Below, piece by piece: positions 1 to 9,431 of a stretch of 64,000 bases of DNA. The position numbers were made by a program, and so were the translations under genes. How positions within the stretch are numbered: position 1 is the first letter of the stretch; each line of letters begins with the position of its first letter. This DNA is from Pseudoxanthomonas kalamensis DSM 18571 (lineage in GTDB: Bacteria; Pseudomonadota; Gammaproteobacteria; Xanthomonadales; Xanthomonadaceae): positions 434,001-498,000 of the forward strand of contig NZ_PDWQ01000002.1 of the NCBI RefSeq assembly GCF_010211745.1, given 5' to 3'. Below the pieces are notes generated by a model. The model did not search any database, was not told where the DNA came from, and was given only the letters and a program-made list of their open reading frames with translations.

Positions 1-25
1 CCTGCTCGAACGCAGCGCGCCATGA
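1..25 (+). CDS. hprK: C-terminal end of upstream gene, probably HPr kinase/phosphorylase (partial)
   Basis: Only the last seven codons (LLERSAP, then TGA at 23-25) are inside the window. They are open in the frame that ends in an ATGA overlap with the rapZ start at 22, which shows tight translational coupling. The identity is inferred from the conserved hprK-rapZ-EIIA-ptsH-ptsI order of Xanthomonadaceae and from the presence of Ser46 in the downstream HPr, the residue HPr kinase modifies. The fragment itself is too short to prove it. Confidence 0.5.
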
Positions 26-927
26 CCACCTCGGCCGCCGACGAGGAGCACGTCCCGCGCACGCCGGCGCCATCGGTGGTCATCGTCAGCGGCCTGTCCG
101 GCTCGGGCAAGTCGGTCGCCCTGCGCACGTTCGAGGACCTGGACTTCTACTGCGTCGACAACCTGCCGGTCGAGCTGCTGCCGGCCTTCGTGCGCAGCCT
201 GATGCGCGACGACCAACTGCCGCAGAAGATCGCGGTCGGCATCGACGTGCGCAACCGCCACAGCGACCTGAGCAAGCTGGCGCAATGGCGGGCGGCGGTC
301 ACCGAGCTCGGCTTCGATCCCCGCCTGCTGTTCTTCGACGCCAACGACGACGCCCTGTTGCGGCGCTACGCCGATACCCGCCGCCGGCACCCGCTTGCCC
401 GCCTCGGCCTGTCACTGCGCGAGGCGATCGGCCTGGAACGCGAGGTCGTCCAGCCGTTGCGCGACGAGGCAGACACCGTCATCGACACCAGCGCGCTGAA
501 CGTGCACCAGCTGCGCCGGCGCATCGTCGCCGAATTCGCTCCGGGCAGCGGCACCGCGCTGTCGCTGCTGTTCGAGTCCTTCGCCTACCGCCGCGGGGTG
601 CCGACCGACGCCGATTTCGTGTTCGACGCCCGGGTGCTGCCCAATCCGCACTGGCATCCGGAATTGCGTCCGCTGAGCGGGCGCGATACGGCGGTCCGGG
701 AATTCCTCGACGCGCAGCCGGAAGTGGCCGAATACGTCGAGCAGGTCAGCCAGTTCCTCGATACCTGGCTGCCGCGCCTGCGCGGCGAGACCCGCAGCTA
801 CGTCACCATCGCCTTCGGCTGCACCGGCGGCAAGCACCGTTCGGTGTACCTGGCCGAGACCCTGGCCGCGCACGCGCGCGAGCTGGGCTGGGAGGACGTG
901 GCCACCTTCCATCGCGAACAGGACTGA
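22..927 (+). CDS. rapZ: RapZ, RNase adapter / nucleotide-binding protein
   Basis: A 301-residue protein of normal RapZ length. The N-terminal Walker A motif GLSGSGKS lies at residues 24-31, and the C-terminal domain carries the conserved [17 protein letters not shown] block (about 265-281). In enterobacteria RapZ guides RNase E to the sRNA GlmZ and so controls amino-sugar synthesis; in Xanthomonadaceae it sits in the regulatory PTS operon. The start at 22 is chosen because it overlaps the upstream stop (ATGA) and leaves the Walker motif near the N-terminus. EIIA follows 40 bp downstream, so co-transcription is likely. Confidence 0.95.
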   Translation: MTTSAADEEHVPRTPAPSVVIVSGLSGSGKSVALRTFEDLDFYCVDNLPVELLPAFVRSLMRDDQLPQKIAVGIDVRNRHSDLSKLAQWRAAVTELGFDPRLLFFDANDDALLRRYADTRRRHPLARLGLSLREAIGLEREVVQPLRDEADTVIDTSALNVHQLRRRIVAEFAPGSGTALSLLFESFAYRRGVPTDADFVFDARVLPNPHWHPELRPLSGRDTAVREFLDAQPEVAEYVEQVSQFLDTWLPRLRGETRSYVTIAFGCTGGKHRSVYLAETLAAHARELGWEDVATFHREQD

Positions 928-967
928 TCGCTACCCGGATTTCACGCCAGTCTGCTAACTTCCGGGC

Positions 968-1360
968 ATGGCTTGTGGCATCCTCCTGATTACCCATCCC
1001 GGCGTGGGCGCCTCGATTCTGGCGGTCGCGCAGGCGCTGCTGAAACAGCTGCCGCTGAAGGCGGAAGCCTTCGAGGTGCCGCTGGACGCCGACCTCGACC
1101 AGCTGCTGCCGCAGGCCTCGGCCGCGATGCGCAAGGTCGATGGCGGCGACGGCGTGCTGGTGCTGACCGACCTGTACGGCGCCAGCCCCAGCAACCTGGC
1201 CCGGCGGCTGGCGCAACTGGGCACGCCGGTACGGCGTGTTTCGGCGTTGAGCTTGCCGATGCTGCTGCGGGTGATGAACTATTCGGAACAGAACCTGGAA
1301 GAACTGCCGGCCACCGCCGCGGCCGGCACCCGCAACGGAGCCGTCATCGACGATGCTTGA
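968..1360 (+). CDS. PTS fructose/mannose-family EIIA component
   Basis: A 130-residue single-domain EIIA of the mannose family. The phosphorylatable histidine is His10 in ITHPGVGAS, and LVLTDLYGASPSNLARRL is the second conserved block. No EIIB or EIIC permease gene is nearby, so this looks like a signalling EIIA that accepts phosphate from HPr rather than part of a sugar transporter. The gene ends 8 bp inside ptsH, which supports coupled translation. Downstream HPr and EI complete the phosphorelay. Confidence 0.92.
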   Translation: MACGILLITHPGVGASILAVAQALLKQLPLKAEAFEVPLDADLDQLLPQASAAMRKVDGGDGVLVLTDLYGASPSNLARRLAQLGTPVRRVSALSLPMLLRVMNYSEQNLEELPATAAAGTRNGAVIDDA

Positions 1361-1622
1361 GCGTGAACTGATCGTATCCAACCGCCTGGGACTGCACGCC
1401 CGCGCCACCGCCAAGCTGGTGCAGGTGCTGGCGCCGTTTCGCTGCAACGCCACGCTGGCGGCCAAGGGGCGCGAGGTCAACGCCAAGAGCATCATGGGCG
1501 TAATGCTGCTGGCCGCCGGCCAGGGCACGCCGGTGACGGTGCGCATCCAGGGCGAGGACGAAGCCGTGGCGATGGACGCGGTGGCCAGCCTGTTCGAGCG
1601 CCGCTTCGACGAGGACAGCTGA
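1353..1622 (+). CDS. ptsH: Phosphocarrier protein HPr
   Basis: An 89-residue HPr. The catalytic His15 lies in NRLGLHARA and the regulatory Ser46 in AKSIMGVM, both at canonical numbers. Ser46 is the target of HPr kinase, whose end appears to lie at the left edge of the window. HPr passes phosphate from EI to the EIIA encoded immediately upstream. It overlaps the EIIA gene by 8 bp and is followed after 3 bp by ptsI. Confidence 0.96.
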   Translation: MLERELIVSNRLGLHARATAKLVQVLAPFRCNATLAAKGREVNAKSIMGVMLLAAGQGTPVTVRIQGEDEAVAMDAVASLFERRFDEDS

Positions 1623-1625
1623 CGC

Positions 1626-3350
1626 ATGCGGCTGCAGTTTTCCGGGCACGGCGCCGCGCGCGGCAGCGCACTGGGACGGGCCCGTGTCAGGCAGCCGCAC
1701 GCGCTCGAGGTCGCCGAACAGCAGATCGCCGCCAGCGCGGTCAGCCCCGAACTCACACGCCTGCATGCGGCAGTGGACGCCACCCGCGGCGAAATGCGCG
1801 CGCTGCGCGAAAAGCTGCACGGCGCGCTGGCCAGGGAGGTCGGCGAATTCCTCGACCTGCACGCCTTGCTGCTGGACGACCCCGAACTGCTGCACGGCCT
1901 GGACGAACTGATCCGGGTCGGGCGCTACAGCGCCGACTATGCGCTGCGCCTGCAGCGCGACCGGCTGGCGGCGGTGTTCGAGGGCATGGACGACGCCTAC
2001 CTGAAAAGCCGCATGGACGATCTGGACCATGTGATCGGCCGCATCCACGCCCACCTGCACGAACGCGCCGATGCGCCGAAGGGGCTGGCCGGCGAGATCC
2101 TAGTCTGCGACAACGTGGCCCCGTCCGAACTGGCGCAACTGCAGGCGCAGGGCGTGGTCGCGGTGGTCAGCGCCGCCGGCAGCACCCTGTCACACAGCGC
2201 CATCCTCGCCCGCAGCCTGCATCTGCCGCTGGTGGTCGGCGCGGCGCATGCGCTGCAGAAGATCAACGACGGTGACGTGCTGGTCGTCGACGGCGGCAGC
2301 GGCGAGGTCATCGTCGAACCGAACGCGTCCGACCTGCGCGCGCACCAGTCGCGCCAGCGCGACGCCGCACGCGAACAGCGCGAATTGCGCCGCCTGCGCG
2401 GCAAGCCCTCGCGCACCCTCGACGGTACCGATATCGCCCTGCTCGCCAACGCCGAATCGCAGGAGGACATCGCCCGCGCGCATGCACTGGGCGCTGGCGG
2501 CCTGGGTCTGTACCGCACCGAGTTCCTGTTCCTGCAGCGCGATCACCTGCCGGACGAGGAAGAACAGTTCCGCATCTATCGCGATGCGGTGCTGGGCATG
2601 AGCGGCCGGCCGGTGACCTTCCGCACCCTGGACCTGGGCGCCGACAAGGCCGACCGCGCCGGGCTGGTCGCCGCCGACGAAGACAACCCGGCGCTGGGCG
2701 TGCGCGGCGTGCGTCTGGCGCTGGCCCACGGCGAGGTGTTCAACACCCAGCTGCGCGCGATCGCCCGCGCTTCCGGCTACGGCCCGGTGCGGGTACTGGT
2801 GCCGATGATCAGCAACCGCGAGGAAATCCTGTCCGTGCGCCGCCGCCTGGCCGGCATTCTCTCGCACATGCGCCGCAACGGACATGAAGTCGCCGAGCAG
2901 ATCGATTTCGGGGTGATGATCGAAGTGCCGGCCGCGGCGATCGGCATGCAGGCGTTCGTCGACCTGATCGACTTCGCCTCCATCGGCACCAACGACCTGG
3001 TGCAGTACCTGCTGGCCGCCGACCGCGACAACGAGGCGCTGGGCGAGCTGTACACCCCGCTGCATCCGGGCGTGCTGCGGCTGCTGCGGCACATCCTGCG
3101 CGCCGGCGAGGAGAACGGCGTGCCGGTGGCGATGTGCGGCGAGATCGCCGGCGATCCGCGCTTCACCCGCCTGCTGCTGGCGCTGGGCCTGTGCGAATTC
3201 AGCCTGCACCCGGCCACCTTGCTGGAAGTGCGGCGCGCGATTCGCGACAGCGACCGCGGCCGGCTGCTCGCGCAGACGGACAAGCTGCTTAAGTTGCGCG
3301 ACCGCGCCGCCATCGAACGCTGGATGGACGCAGCGGAACAGGCCGTATAG
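1626..3350 (+). CDS. ptsI: Phosphoenolpyruvate-protein phosphotransferase (EI)
   Basis: A 574-residue enzyme I, normal length. Domains in order: N-terminal PEP-utiliser region, swivelling phosphohistidine domain with His190 in GSTLSHSAILARS, and C-terminal PEP-binding TIM barrel with YRTEFLFLQR, the IGTNDLVQYLLAADR block, and Cys504 in AMCGEIAGDP. It autophosphorylates from PEP and feeds HPr. It is the last gene of the rapZ-EIIA-ptsH-ptsI operon. The following 141 bp before mgtE contain no recognised Mg riboswitch or clear terminator. Confidence 0.96.
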   Translation: MRLQFSGHGAARGSALGRARVRQPHALEVAEQQIAASAVSPELTRLHAAVDATRGEMRALREKLHGALAREVGEFLDLHALLLDDPELLHGLDELIRVGRYSADYALRLQRDRLAAVFEGMDDAYLKSRMDDLDHVIGRIHAHLHERADAPKGLAGEILVCDNVAPSELAQLQAQGVVAVVSAAGSTLSHSAILARSLHLPLVVGAAHALQKINDGDVLVVDGGSGEVIVEPNASDLRAHQSRQRDAAREQRELRRLRGKPSRTLDGTDIALLANAESQEDIARAHALGAGGLGLYRTEFLFLQRDHLPDEEEQFRIYRDAVLGMSGRPVTFRTLDLGADKADRAGLVAADEDNPALGVRGVRLALAHGEVFNTQLRAIARASGYGPVRVLVPMISNREEILSVRRRLAGILSHMRRNGHEVAEQIDFGVMIEVPAAAIGMQAFVDLIDFASIGTNDLVQYLLAADRDNEALGELYTPLHPGVLRLLRHILRAGEENGVPVAMCGEIAGDPRFTRLLLALGLCEFSLHPATLLEVRRAIRDSDRGRLLAQTDKLLKLRDRAAIERWMDAAEQAV

Positions 3351-3491
3351 GGGTTCCGCCTCCCCTCTTCGCCCTTCTACCGCATTCGGCCGGGGTGTCC
3401 ATTGCCGCGCCCGCGGGCGATAATGTCTGGATGAACGCCTGACCGACCGCGCGTACCGACGCCGCGGCATCACCCCCGACCGGAGTCGCGC

Positions 3492-4853
3492 ATGGCCGAA
3501 GCCGTCCGCCACGACAAGACCGCGCGCCAGCTGCGCCTGCTGTCCGATGCACTGGACAGCGGTCGGCTCGGCCCGGTGCGTCGTCTGGTCAACACCCTGT
3601 CCCCGGCCGAGATCGGCAACCTGCTGGAATCGCTTCCGCCCGGCAAGCGCGAGGTGGTGTGGGGCCTGGTCGATGCCGAGGACGACGGCGAGGTGCTGGT
3701 CCACGTCGGCGACGAGGTCCGCGAGAGCCTGCTGGCCGACATGGACCCGGACGAAATCGTCGCCGCGGTCGAAGACCTGGACATCGACGACCTCGCCGAC
3801 CTGGTCGAGGACCTGCCCGGCACCGTCATCGACGAAGTGCTCAAGTCGATGGACCGCGAGAACCGCGAACGGCTCGAACAGGCGCTGTCCTACCCCGAGG
3901 ACACCGCCGGCCGCCTGATGAATCCGGACGTGGTCACCGTGCGGGCCGACGTCAATGTCGACGTGGTGCTGCGCTACCTGCGCCTGCGCGGCGAGCTGCC
4001 CGACCACACCGACCACCTGTACGTGGTCAGCCGGCGCCACCAGTACCTGGGCCGGGTCTCGCTGGCCGATCTGGTCACCCACGAAGACAGCACCCCGATC
4101 AACCGGTTGATGGACGACGAGCAGCCGGCGATCGATGTCGAGGAAAACGCCGACGAAGTGGCGCGCCAGTTCTCCGACCACGACTGGGTCTCGGCGCCGG
4201 TGGTGGACGACAGCAACATCCTGCTCGGCCGCATCACCATCGACGACGTGGTCGACATCATCCGCGAGCAGGCCGAGCACCAGGCCCTCGGCGCCGCCGG
4301 TCTGGACGAGGACGAAGACCTGTTCAGCCCGGTCCGGCGCGCGGTCAAGGGACGTGCGCTGTGGCTGGGCATCAACCTGATCACCGCCTTCCTCGCCTCC
4401 GCCGTGGTCGGCCAGTTCGAAGGCACGCTGCAGCAGGTGGTGGCGCTGGCGGTGTTGATGCCGATCGTCGCCGGCATGGGCGGCAACGCCGGCACCCAGG
4501 TACTGGCGCTGATGGTGCGCGGCCTGGCGCTGGGCCAGGTCGGCGCCAGCAACGCCCGCGTCCTGCTGTGGAAGGAGATCCGGGTCGCCGTGCTCAACGG
4601 CCTGATGCTCGGCAGCGTGGTCGGGCTGGTGGCGCTGCTGTGGTTCCACGACTGGAAGCTGTCGCTGGTCATCGCCACCGCACTGACCATCAATCTGTCG
4701 GCCGCTGCGCTGGCCGGCGTGCTGGTGCCGCTGGGGCTCAAGCGCGCCGGCTTCGACCCGGCGCTGGCCGGTGGCGTCATCCTGACCACGGTCACCGACA
4801 TCATCGGCTTCCTCAGCTTCCTCGGCCTGGCGACGCTGGTGCTGCTGCACTGA
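3492..4853 (+). CDS. mgtE: Magnesium transporter MgtE
   Basis: A 453-residue MgtE. Order of domains: N-terminal acidic superhelical domain (about 1-130, with the repeated LADMDPDEIVAAVEDLDID-type segments), a CBS pair (about 135-255, with NPDVVTVRAD and LADLVTHED), a connecting helix, and five membrane segments in the last 165 residues, with the conserved PIVAGMGGNAGTQ signature. The N and CBS domains gate Mg2+ entry in the family. Start is supported by a GGAGTCGCGC stretch before ATG 3492. It is commonly next to the PTS genes in Xanthomonadaceae. Confidence 0.95.
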   Translation: MAEAVRHDKTARQLRLLSDALDSGRLGPVRRLVNTLSPAEIGNLLESLPPGKREVVWGLVDAEDDGEVLVHVGDEVRESLLADMDPDEIVAAVEDLDIDDLADLVEDLPGTVIDEVLKSMDRENRERLEQALSYPEDTAGRLMNPDVVTVRADVNVDVVLRYLRLRGELPDHTDHLYVVSRRHQYLGRVSLADLVTHEDSTPINRLMDDEQPAIDVEENADEVARQFSDHDWVSAPVVDDSNILLGRITIDDVVDIIREQAEHQALGAAGLDEDEDLFSPVRRAVKGRALWLGINLITAFLASAVVGQFEGTLQQVVALAVLMPIVAGMGGNAGTQVLALMVRGLALGQVGASNARVLLWKEIRVAVLNGLMLGSVVGLVALLWFHDWKLSLVIATALTINLSAAALAGVLVPLGLKRAGFDPALAGGVILTTVTDIIGFLSFLGLATLVLLH

Positions 4854-4925
4854 GACGCAGCAGGCAACGGCCTTCGGGCTGGGGCACAATCACGACCGCG
4901 ACATGGCGCATAAGGAGATTCGCTG

Positions 4926-5723
4926 ATGAAATCCGTATCGACCCTGCTGATGACGCTGCTGCTGGCGGCTTTCCCGATGACGACCCACGCCCAGGCTTCC
5001 GGCGACGGCGGCCGTTTCGTCAAGCGCGAAATCGTCCTCGACGGCGCTGTCCATCGCTACCAGGTCTTCGTGCCGGATGCGGCCGTCGCCGGCGAGCATC
5101 CGCCGGTGATCCTGTTCCTGCACGGCACCGGCGAGCGCGGCAGCGACGGCGACAAGCAGACCCAGGTCGGTCTGGGGCCCTACGTCCGCACGCACATGAA
5201 CAGTTTCCCGGCAATCGCGGTGTTTCCGCAGGCACCCGACGACCGCGACTGGATCGGCGAAACCGTGGACATGGCGCTGGCCATGCTGGAAGCGGCGACC
5301 GGGGAATTCCACGGCGACCGCGACCGCACCTACCTGACCGGACTGTCGATGGGCGGCTACGGCACCTGGGAAACAGCGCTGACCGAACCTCAACGCTTCG
5401 CCGCCCTGGTGCCGGTCTGTGGCGCGATCCACCCGCCGCGCCCGGAACGCCAGACCCTGGCGGTCACCCGGCTGATGGACAGCGACGCCCCCTATCGGAC
5501 ACTGGCCGAGCGCCTGCGCCACCTGCCCATCTGGATCTTTCACGGCGCCCGCGACGATGTGGTGCCCACCACCGACGACCACAGGATCTTCGCCGCGCTG
5601 ATCGATGCCGGCGCCGATGCACGCTACACCGAATTCCCCGACGATAACCACAACGCCTGGGATTCGACCTACCGCTCGGCCGGCATGTGGGAGTGGTTGT
5701 TCAAGCAGAATCGATCGCACTAA
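4926..5723 (+). CDS. Secreted alpha/beta-hydrolase (predicted esterase/peptidase)
   Basis: A 265-residue protein with a signal peptide of about 24 residues (hydrophobic MTLLLAAFPM, then THAQA cleavage region). The fold is alpha/beta hydrolase: HGxGE oxyanion region (LHGTGERG), nucleophile Ser141 in GLSMGGYG, a likely acid at Asp210/211 in HGARDDVVP, and His242 in DNHNAWD. It belongs with the predicted secreted peptidase/phospholipase-carboxylesterase group (COG4099-like). Substrate unknown; a periplasmic or secreted ester or peptide hydrolase is the safe call. A GGAGATTCGCTG stretch precedes the start. It converges on pyrB. Confidence 0.8.
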   Translation: MKSVSTLLMTLLLAAFPMTTHAQASGDGGRFVKREIVLDGAVHRYQVFVPDAAVAGEHPPVILFLHGTGERGSDGDKQTQVGLGPYVRTHMNSFPAIAVFPQAPDDRDWIGETVDMALAMLEAATGEFHGDRDRTYLTGLSMGGYGTWETALTEPQRFAALVPVCGAIHPPRPERQTLAVTRLMDSDAPYRTLAERLRHLPIWIFHGARDDVVPTTDDHRIFAALIDAGADARYTEFPDDNHNAWDSTYRSAGMWEWLFKQNRSH

Positions 5724-5735
5724 GTCCGGATCACC

Positions 5736-6680
5736 TCAACCCAGCAACGCCTCCAGCACCGCCATGCGGATGGCGACGCCGTTGCCGACCTGGCGCAGGA
5801 CCAGCGATTGCGGGCCATCGGCGATTTCGTCGGTCATTTCCACGCCGCGGTTGATCGGGCCGGGGTGCAACACCGCCGCGCCGGGCGCGGCGCGCTGCAG
5901 GCGCTCGGCGGTCAGGCCGTAGTCGCGGTGGTAGTCGGCCAGCGAGGTCACCAGCCCCTCTTCCATCCGCTCGCGCTGCAGCCGCAGCATCATCAGCGCA
6001 TCGACACCTTCCAGCATGGCGTCGAAGTCGTTGCCGACCGCGCAGCCCTGCAAGGTGTCGTCCTTCGGCAATAACGCCTGCGGGCCGCAGACGCGGATTT
6101 CGCCCGCGCCCAGGGTGCGCAGCGCATGCAGGTCCGAGCGCGCGACCCGCGAATGCTCCACGTCGCCGACGATCAGCACCTTCAGCTTGGAAAAATCCGC
6201 GCCCTTGGCCTGGCGCAGGGTCAGAACGTCCAGCAGGCCCTGGGTGGGATGCGCGCTGCGGCCGTCACCGGCATTGATGATGGTGGTGCCTTCGCCGGCG
6301 TGTTCGGCCAGCATCCCGGCCGCGCCATCGTCCGGGTGGCGGACGACGAAGCCGCGCACGCCCATCGCCTCCAGGTTGCGCAAGGTATCCAGCGCGGTTT
6401 CGCCCTTGCGCGCCGACGAGGTGGAAGCATCGAAGTTGATGATGTCCGCGCCCAGCCGCTGCGCGGCGATCTGGAACGAACTGCGGGTGCGGGTCGATGG
6501 CTCGAAGAACAGGGTACAGACCGTGGTGCCGACCAGCGAGTTGCGCTTGTGGGTGCGCCCCAGCGCGGTATCGCGAATCTGTCCGGCGCGGTCCAGCAGG
6601 CGGCACAGCGTTTCCCTCGGCAGGGCTTCCAGCGTCAGCAGGTGGCGCAGGCGGCCATCGGTATCCAGTTGCAGGTTCAT
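5736..6680 (-). CDS. pyrB: Aspartate carbamoyltransferase catalytic chain
   Basis: A 314-residue catalytic subunit. The carbamoyl-phosphate loop FFEPSTRTRSSF is at about residues 57-68; HPTQGLLD and HPGPINRGVEM are the other active-site blocks. It condenses carbamoyl phosphate with aspartate in pyrimidine synthesis. There is no pyrI regulatory gene next to it, as usual in this lineage. It is the last gene of the yqgE-ruvX-pyrB group; ruvX ends 47 bp upstream. ATG 6680 is preceded by GGGGAAGGC. Confidence 0.97.
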   Translation of the reverse strand: MNLQLDTDGRLRHLLTLEALPRETLCRLLDRAGQIRDTALGRTHKRNSLVGTTVCTLFFEPSTRTRSSFQIAAQRLGADIINFDASTSSARKGETALDTLRNLEAMGVRGFVVRHPDDGAAGMLAEHAGEGTTIINAGDGRSAHPTQGLLDVLTLRQAKGADFSKLKVLIVGDVEHSRVARSDLHALRTLGAGEIRVCGPQALLPKDDTLQGCAVGNDFDAMLEGVDALMMLRLQRERMEEGLVTSLADYHRDYGLTAERLQRAAPGAAVLHPGPINRGVEMTDEIADGPQSLVLRQVGNGVAIRMAVLEALLG

Positions 6681-6727
6681 GCCTTCCCCGTGTGGTTGTG
6701 GCCCCGCCGGTCGGCGAGGCCGGTGAT

Positions 6728-7198
6728 TCAGACCGCGGTCGCATCCTCCGGCGCGGCCAGCCAGCGTTCGACGATGACCGCCGCCGCCACCGCATCCAGC
6801 GCGGCCGCATCACGACGGCGCTTGCGGCCTTCGGCCCGGTCCAGCGCGAACCGCTGCGCCGCTTCGACCGAACTGGAACGTTCGTCCACCAGCACCACCG
6901 GCAGCCGATAGCGCTCGCTCAGTTCGCGGGCGAAGGCCTGCGCGCGCTTGCGGATCGGCTGGTCGCCGCCGTCCAGCGTCATCGGGTCGCCAACCACCAG
7001 ACCGTCGGGCCGCCATTCCTCGCGCAGGCGGTCGATCTGTGCCCAGTCCGGACCCTTGCCATGCACGTCGATCACTGCCAGCGCGCGCGCGCCGACGCCG
7101 AAGGCACTGCCGACCGCCACGCCGATGCGGCGCGCGCCGACATCGAAGCCCAGCACGGTTCCGTGCGGACGGATCGGCGCGGGCTGCGGCTCAGGCAT
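6728..7198 (-). CDS. ruvX: Putative pre-16S rRNA nuclease RuvX/YqgF
   Basis: A 156-residue RNase H-fold protein. The N-terminal motif [13 protein letters not shown] carries the first catalytic aspartate, [10 protein letters not shown] is the second signature, and the C-terminal [13 protein letters not shown] segment supplies the last acid. YqgF proteins mature the 16S rRNA 5' end and have been proposed as Holliday-junction resolvases. The start overlaps the end of yqgE by 8 bp. Confidence 0.95.
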   Translation of the reverse strand: MPEPQPAPIRPHGTVLGFDVGARRIGVAVGSAFGVGARALAVIDVHGKGPDWAQIDRLREEWRPDGLVVGDPMTLDGGDQPIRKRAQAFARELSERYRLPVVLVDERSSSVEAAQRFALDRAEGRKRRRDAAALDAVAAAVIVERWLAAPEDATAV

Positions 7199-7757
7199 GG
7201 CCGCTGTAGTCGGTCAGCCGGGTCATGTCCACACCGATGCGCCCGCCGGCGGCCAGCCAGCGCGCTTCCAGCGGCAGCGCGAACAGCAGTTCGGCATCGG
7301 CCGGCGCGGTCAGCCAGCTGTTGTCGGCCAGCTCGGATTCCAGCTGCCCGGCGCCCCAGCCGGCGCAGCCCAGGGCGACCACCGCATGTTCCGGCCCCTT
7401 GCCGGCCGCCATCGCCTCCAGCACGTCGCGCGAGGTGGTCAGGTACAGGTTGTCGGCCACTTCCAGCGTGGAATCCCAGTGCCGCGATCCATCGTGCAGG
7501 ACGAAGCCGCGTTCGGGATGCACCGGGCCACCGCTGAGCACCACGCATTCGCGCAGCGCGGCATCGTCGGTATCCAGTTCCATCTGCTGCAGCACTTCGC
7601 CCAGCGTGTATTCGGAGGCGCGGTTGACCACCACACCCATCGCGCCTTCGCCATCGTGCTGGCAGACCAGGGCCACCGTGCGCGCGAAGTTGGGATCGTC
7701 CAGCGCCGGCAGGGCGATCAGCAGCTGGTTGGCGAGGGTGTCCGGCGCGTGGGTCAT
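7191..7757 (-). CDS. yqgE: YqgE/AlgH family protein (UPF0301)
   Basis: A 188-residue protein with the family signatures [21 protein letters not shown] at the N-terminus, [34 protein letters not shown] and [13 protein letters not shown] (each seen in the translated frame). The molecular role is not established; the family is named after an alginate regulatory locus. It is the first gene of the yqgE-ruvX-pyrB cluster, with ruvX overlapping its end. Confidence 0.93.
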   Translation of the reverse strand: MTHAPDTLANQLLIALPALDDPNFARTVALVCQHDGEGAMGVVVNRASEYTLGEVLQQMELDTDDAALRECVVLSGGPVHPERGFVLHDGSRHWDSTLEVADNLYLTTSRDVLEAMAAGKGPEHAVVALGCAGWGAGQLESELADNSWLTAPADAELLFALPLEARWLAAGGRIGVDMTRLTDYSGHA

Positions 7758-7820
7758 GCCGGCATTCTACCGGCCCGCTGGCGCGACGACGGCGGCCAGT
7801 CGAAGGCGCGTGGCGCGCGT

Positions 7821-8192
7821 TCAGTCGTCGTCGGCATCCGGCGCGTCGAACAGCGTCGGTTCCGGCGCGCTTTCCCGCATGTGGTGGGTGGTGGTCACCG
7901 GCGCCGCCGCCGGACGCCCGCGCGGGGCCGGCAGGCCGGCGGTGGCCTCTTCCACCGCGGCCACCAGTTCGGCGCGGCGATCGTCGGGAATCTCCTGCCA
8001 GTGGCAGTCCAGCAAGGCGCCTTCCAGCGCGTAGAGCATGTTCAGGCTGGCACGGAACCCGGCGCGCTTGACCCGCATGTAGGCTTCGACCGCGCCGACC
8101 TCGGCCAGGTCCTCGTGCGTACGCAGGCCCACCTGACGCAGCCAGGCCGCGCTCTTCGGGCCGATATTGCGCAGCTTGGGCATCGCGTTCAT
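7821..8192 (-). CDS. TfoX C-terminal-domain protein
   Basis: A 123-residue protein. Residues 4-80 match the TfoX C-terminal helix-hairpin-helix-like domain (LRNIGPKSAAWLRQVGLRTH, then VGAVEAYMRVKRAG and MLYALEGALLDCHWQEIP). The N-terminal TfoX domain of competence regulators is absent. The C-terminal 40 residues are Pro/Ala-rich with an acidic end and look unstructured. The function of stand-alone TfoX_C proteins is unknown. Its start overlaps the end of msrC by four bases (ATGA), so the two are translated together. Confidence 0.8.
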   Translation of the reverse strand: MNAMPKLRNIGPKSAAWLRQVGLRTHEDLAEVGAVEAYMRVKRAGFRASLNMLYALEGALLDCHWQEIPDDRRAELVAAVEEATAGLPAPRGRPAAAPVTTTHHMRESAPEPTLFDAPDADDD

Positions 8193-8674
8193 GCCAGCGA
8201 CTCCACGAACACCGCCGCCACCGCTTCCAGCCCGTACTGGTCGTCGGCGTCGAAGCGCGCCGGCTGCGGGCTGTCCAGATCGAACACGCCGACCAGCTCG
8301 CCGTCGCGCAGCAGCGGTACCACCAGTTCCGAGCGCGAAGCCGCGTCACAAGCGATGTGGCCGGGGAAGGCATGCACGTCATCCACCCGCTGGGTCTGCC
8401 GGTGGCTGGCCGCGGTGCCGCAGACGCCGGTGTCCAGCGGAATGCGCACGCAGGCCGGCTGGCCCTGGAACGGACCGACCACCAGTTCGCGGCCGTCGAA
8501 GAAGTAGAAACCGACCCAGTTCAGCTGCGGCAGCGCGTGATAGACCAATGCCGACAGGTTGGCGGCGTTGGCGATGCGGTCCGGTTCCCCGTGCAGCAAG
8601 GCACGGGCCTGGGCGGCCAACTGGGCGTATTGCTCCGGCTTGCTGCCCGCAAGGGCGGTGGCGGAAAAACTCAT
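8189..8674 (-). CDS. msrC: Free methionine-(R)-sulfoxide reductase (GAF domain)
   Basis: A 161-residue single GAF-domain protein. All three cysteines of the fRMsr active site are present: Cys75, Cys85 (DTGVCGTAA) and Cys109 (HIACDAASR). NWVGFYFFDG and GVFDLDSPQPARFD are family signatures. It reduces free Met-R-sulfoxide, a protective reaction against oxidative damage. It lies upstream of and overlaps the TfoX_C gene on the minus strand. It is divergent from bioD, with starts less than 60 bp apart. Confidence 0.92.
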   Translation of the reverse strand: MSFSATALAGSKPEQYAQLAAQARALLHGEPDRIANAANLSALVYHALPQLNWVGFYFFDGRELVVGPFQGQPACVRIPLDTGVCGTAASHRQTQRVDDVHAFPGHIACDAASRSELVVPLLRDGELVGVFDLDSPQPARFDADDQYGLEAVAAVFVESLA

Positions 8675-8731
8675 GCCGCGATTCTAGCCGCTATGCCGGA
8701 AGCCCGTATTCCGCGGCCTTATCATGAGGCG

Positions 8732-9427
8732 ATGGAATCCGCCCTCTACGTCACCGGTACCGATACCGGGATCGGCAAGACCGTCGCCAGTTGCACCTGC
8801 CTGCACGCCCTGCGCGGACGCGGCCTGCGCGCCATCGGCATGAAGCCGGTGGCCAGCGGTTGCGAACGCACGGCTGAGGGCTGGCGCAACGACGACGCCC
8901 TGCGATTGCAGGCGGCCAGCCAGCCGCGCCCCGACTATGCCGATCTCAACCCCTACGCCCTGCCGCTGCCGCTGGCGCCGGAACTGGCCGCCGAAGACGC
9001 CGGCGTCGCGGTGCGGCCGCAGCCGATCCGCGAGGCTTTCGACCGCCTGCAGGCCCGGGCCGACGTGGTCGTGGTCGAAGGCGTCGGCGGTTGGGCCGCA
9101 CCGCTGTCGGCCACGCTGGACCAGGCCGACTTGGTGCGCCTGCTGAACCTGCCGGTACTGCTGGTGGTCGGCCTGCGCCTGGGCTGCCTGAACCATGCAC
9201 GGCTCAGCGTGCAGGCGATCGAAGCGTCCGGTGCGCGGCTGGCCGGCTGGATCGCCAGCGAGATCGACCCGGCGATGGATTGCCGGGACGAGAACTTCGC
9301 CCTGCTGCAGGCGCGGCTGCCGGCAGCGTGCTGGGGCCGGCTGCCGCATGCGCCGCAGCCCGATCCTGCCGTGTTGGCCACGCACCTGCAGCTACCGGCC
9401 GCGTTCGCGCCATCCCGCCGCCCATAA
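8732..9427 (+). CDS. bioD: Dethiobiotin synthetase
   Basis: A 231-residue BioD. The P-loop is TGTDTGIGKTVAS near the N-terminus, MKPVASGCE binds substrate, and VEGVGGWAAPL and VVGLRLGCLNHA are typical later blocks. It closes the ureido ring of dethiobiotin from DAPA, CO2 and ATP. ATG 8732 is chosen because it begins MESALYVTGTDTG and is preceded by GAGGCG; an in-frame ATG at 8693 would add 13 residues without family similarity. Other bio genes are not in the window. Confidence 0.93.
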   Translation: MESALYVTGTDTGIGKTVASCTCLHALRGRGLRAIGMKPVASGCERTAEGWRNDDALRLQAASQPRPDYADLNPYALPLPLAPELAAEDAGVAVRPQPIREAFDRLQARADVVVVEGVGGWAAPLSATLDQADLVRLLNLPVLLVVGLRLGCLNHARLSVQAIEASGARLAGWIASEIDPAMDCRDENFALLQARLPAACWGRLPHAPQPDPAVLATHLQLPAAFAPSRRP

Positions 9428-9431
9428 AAAA

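Noticed and set aside
3351-3491. Possible Mg2+ riboswitch upstream of mgtE
   Set aside because: The 141-bp gap shows no M-box-like conserved pairing pattern and is short for that element.
2190-4889. Very long open frame (about 900 codons) on the minus strand opposite ptsI and mgtE
   Set aside because: Low-complexity His/Gln/Asp-rich translation with no family pattern; it is the antisense of two certain genes in high-GC DNA.
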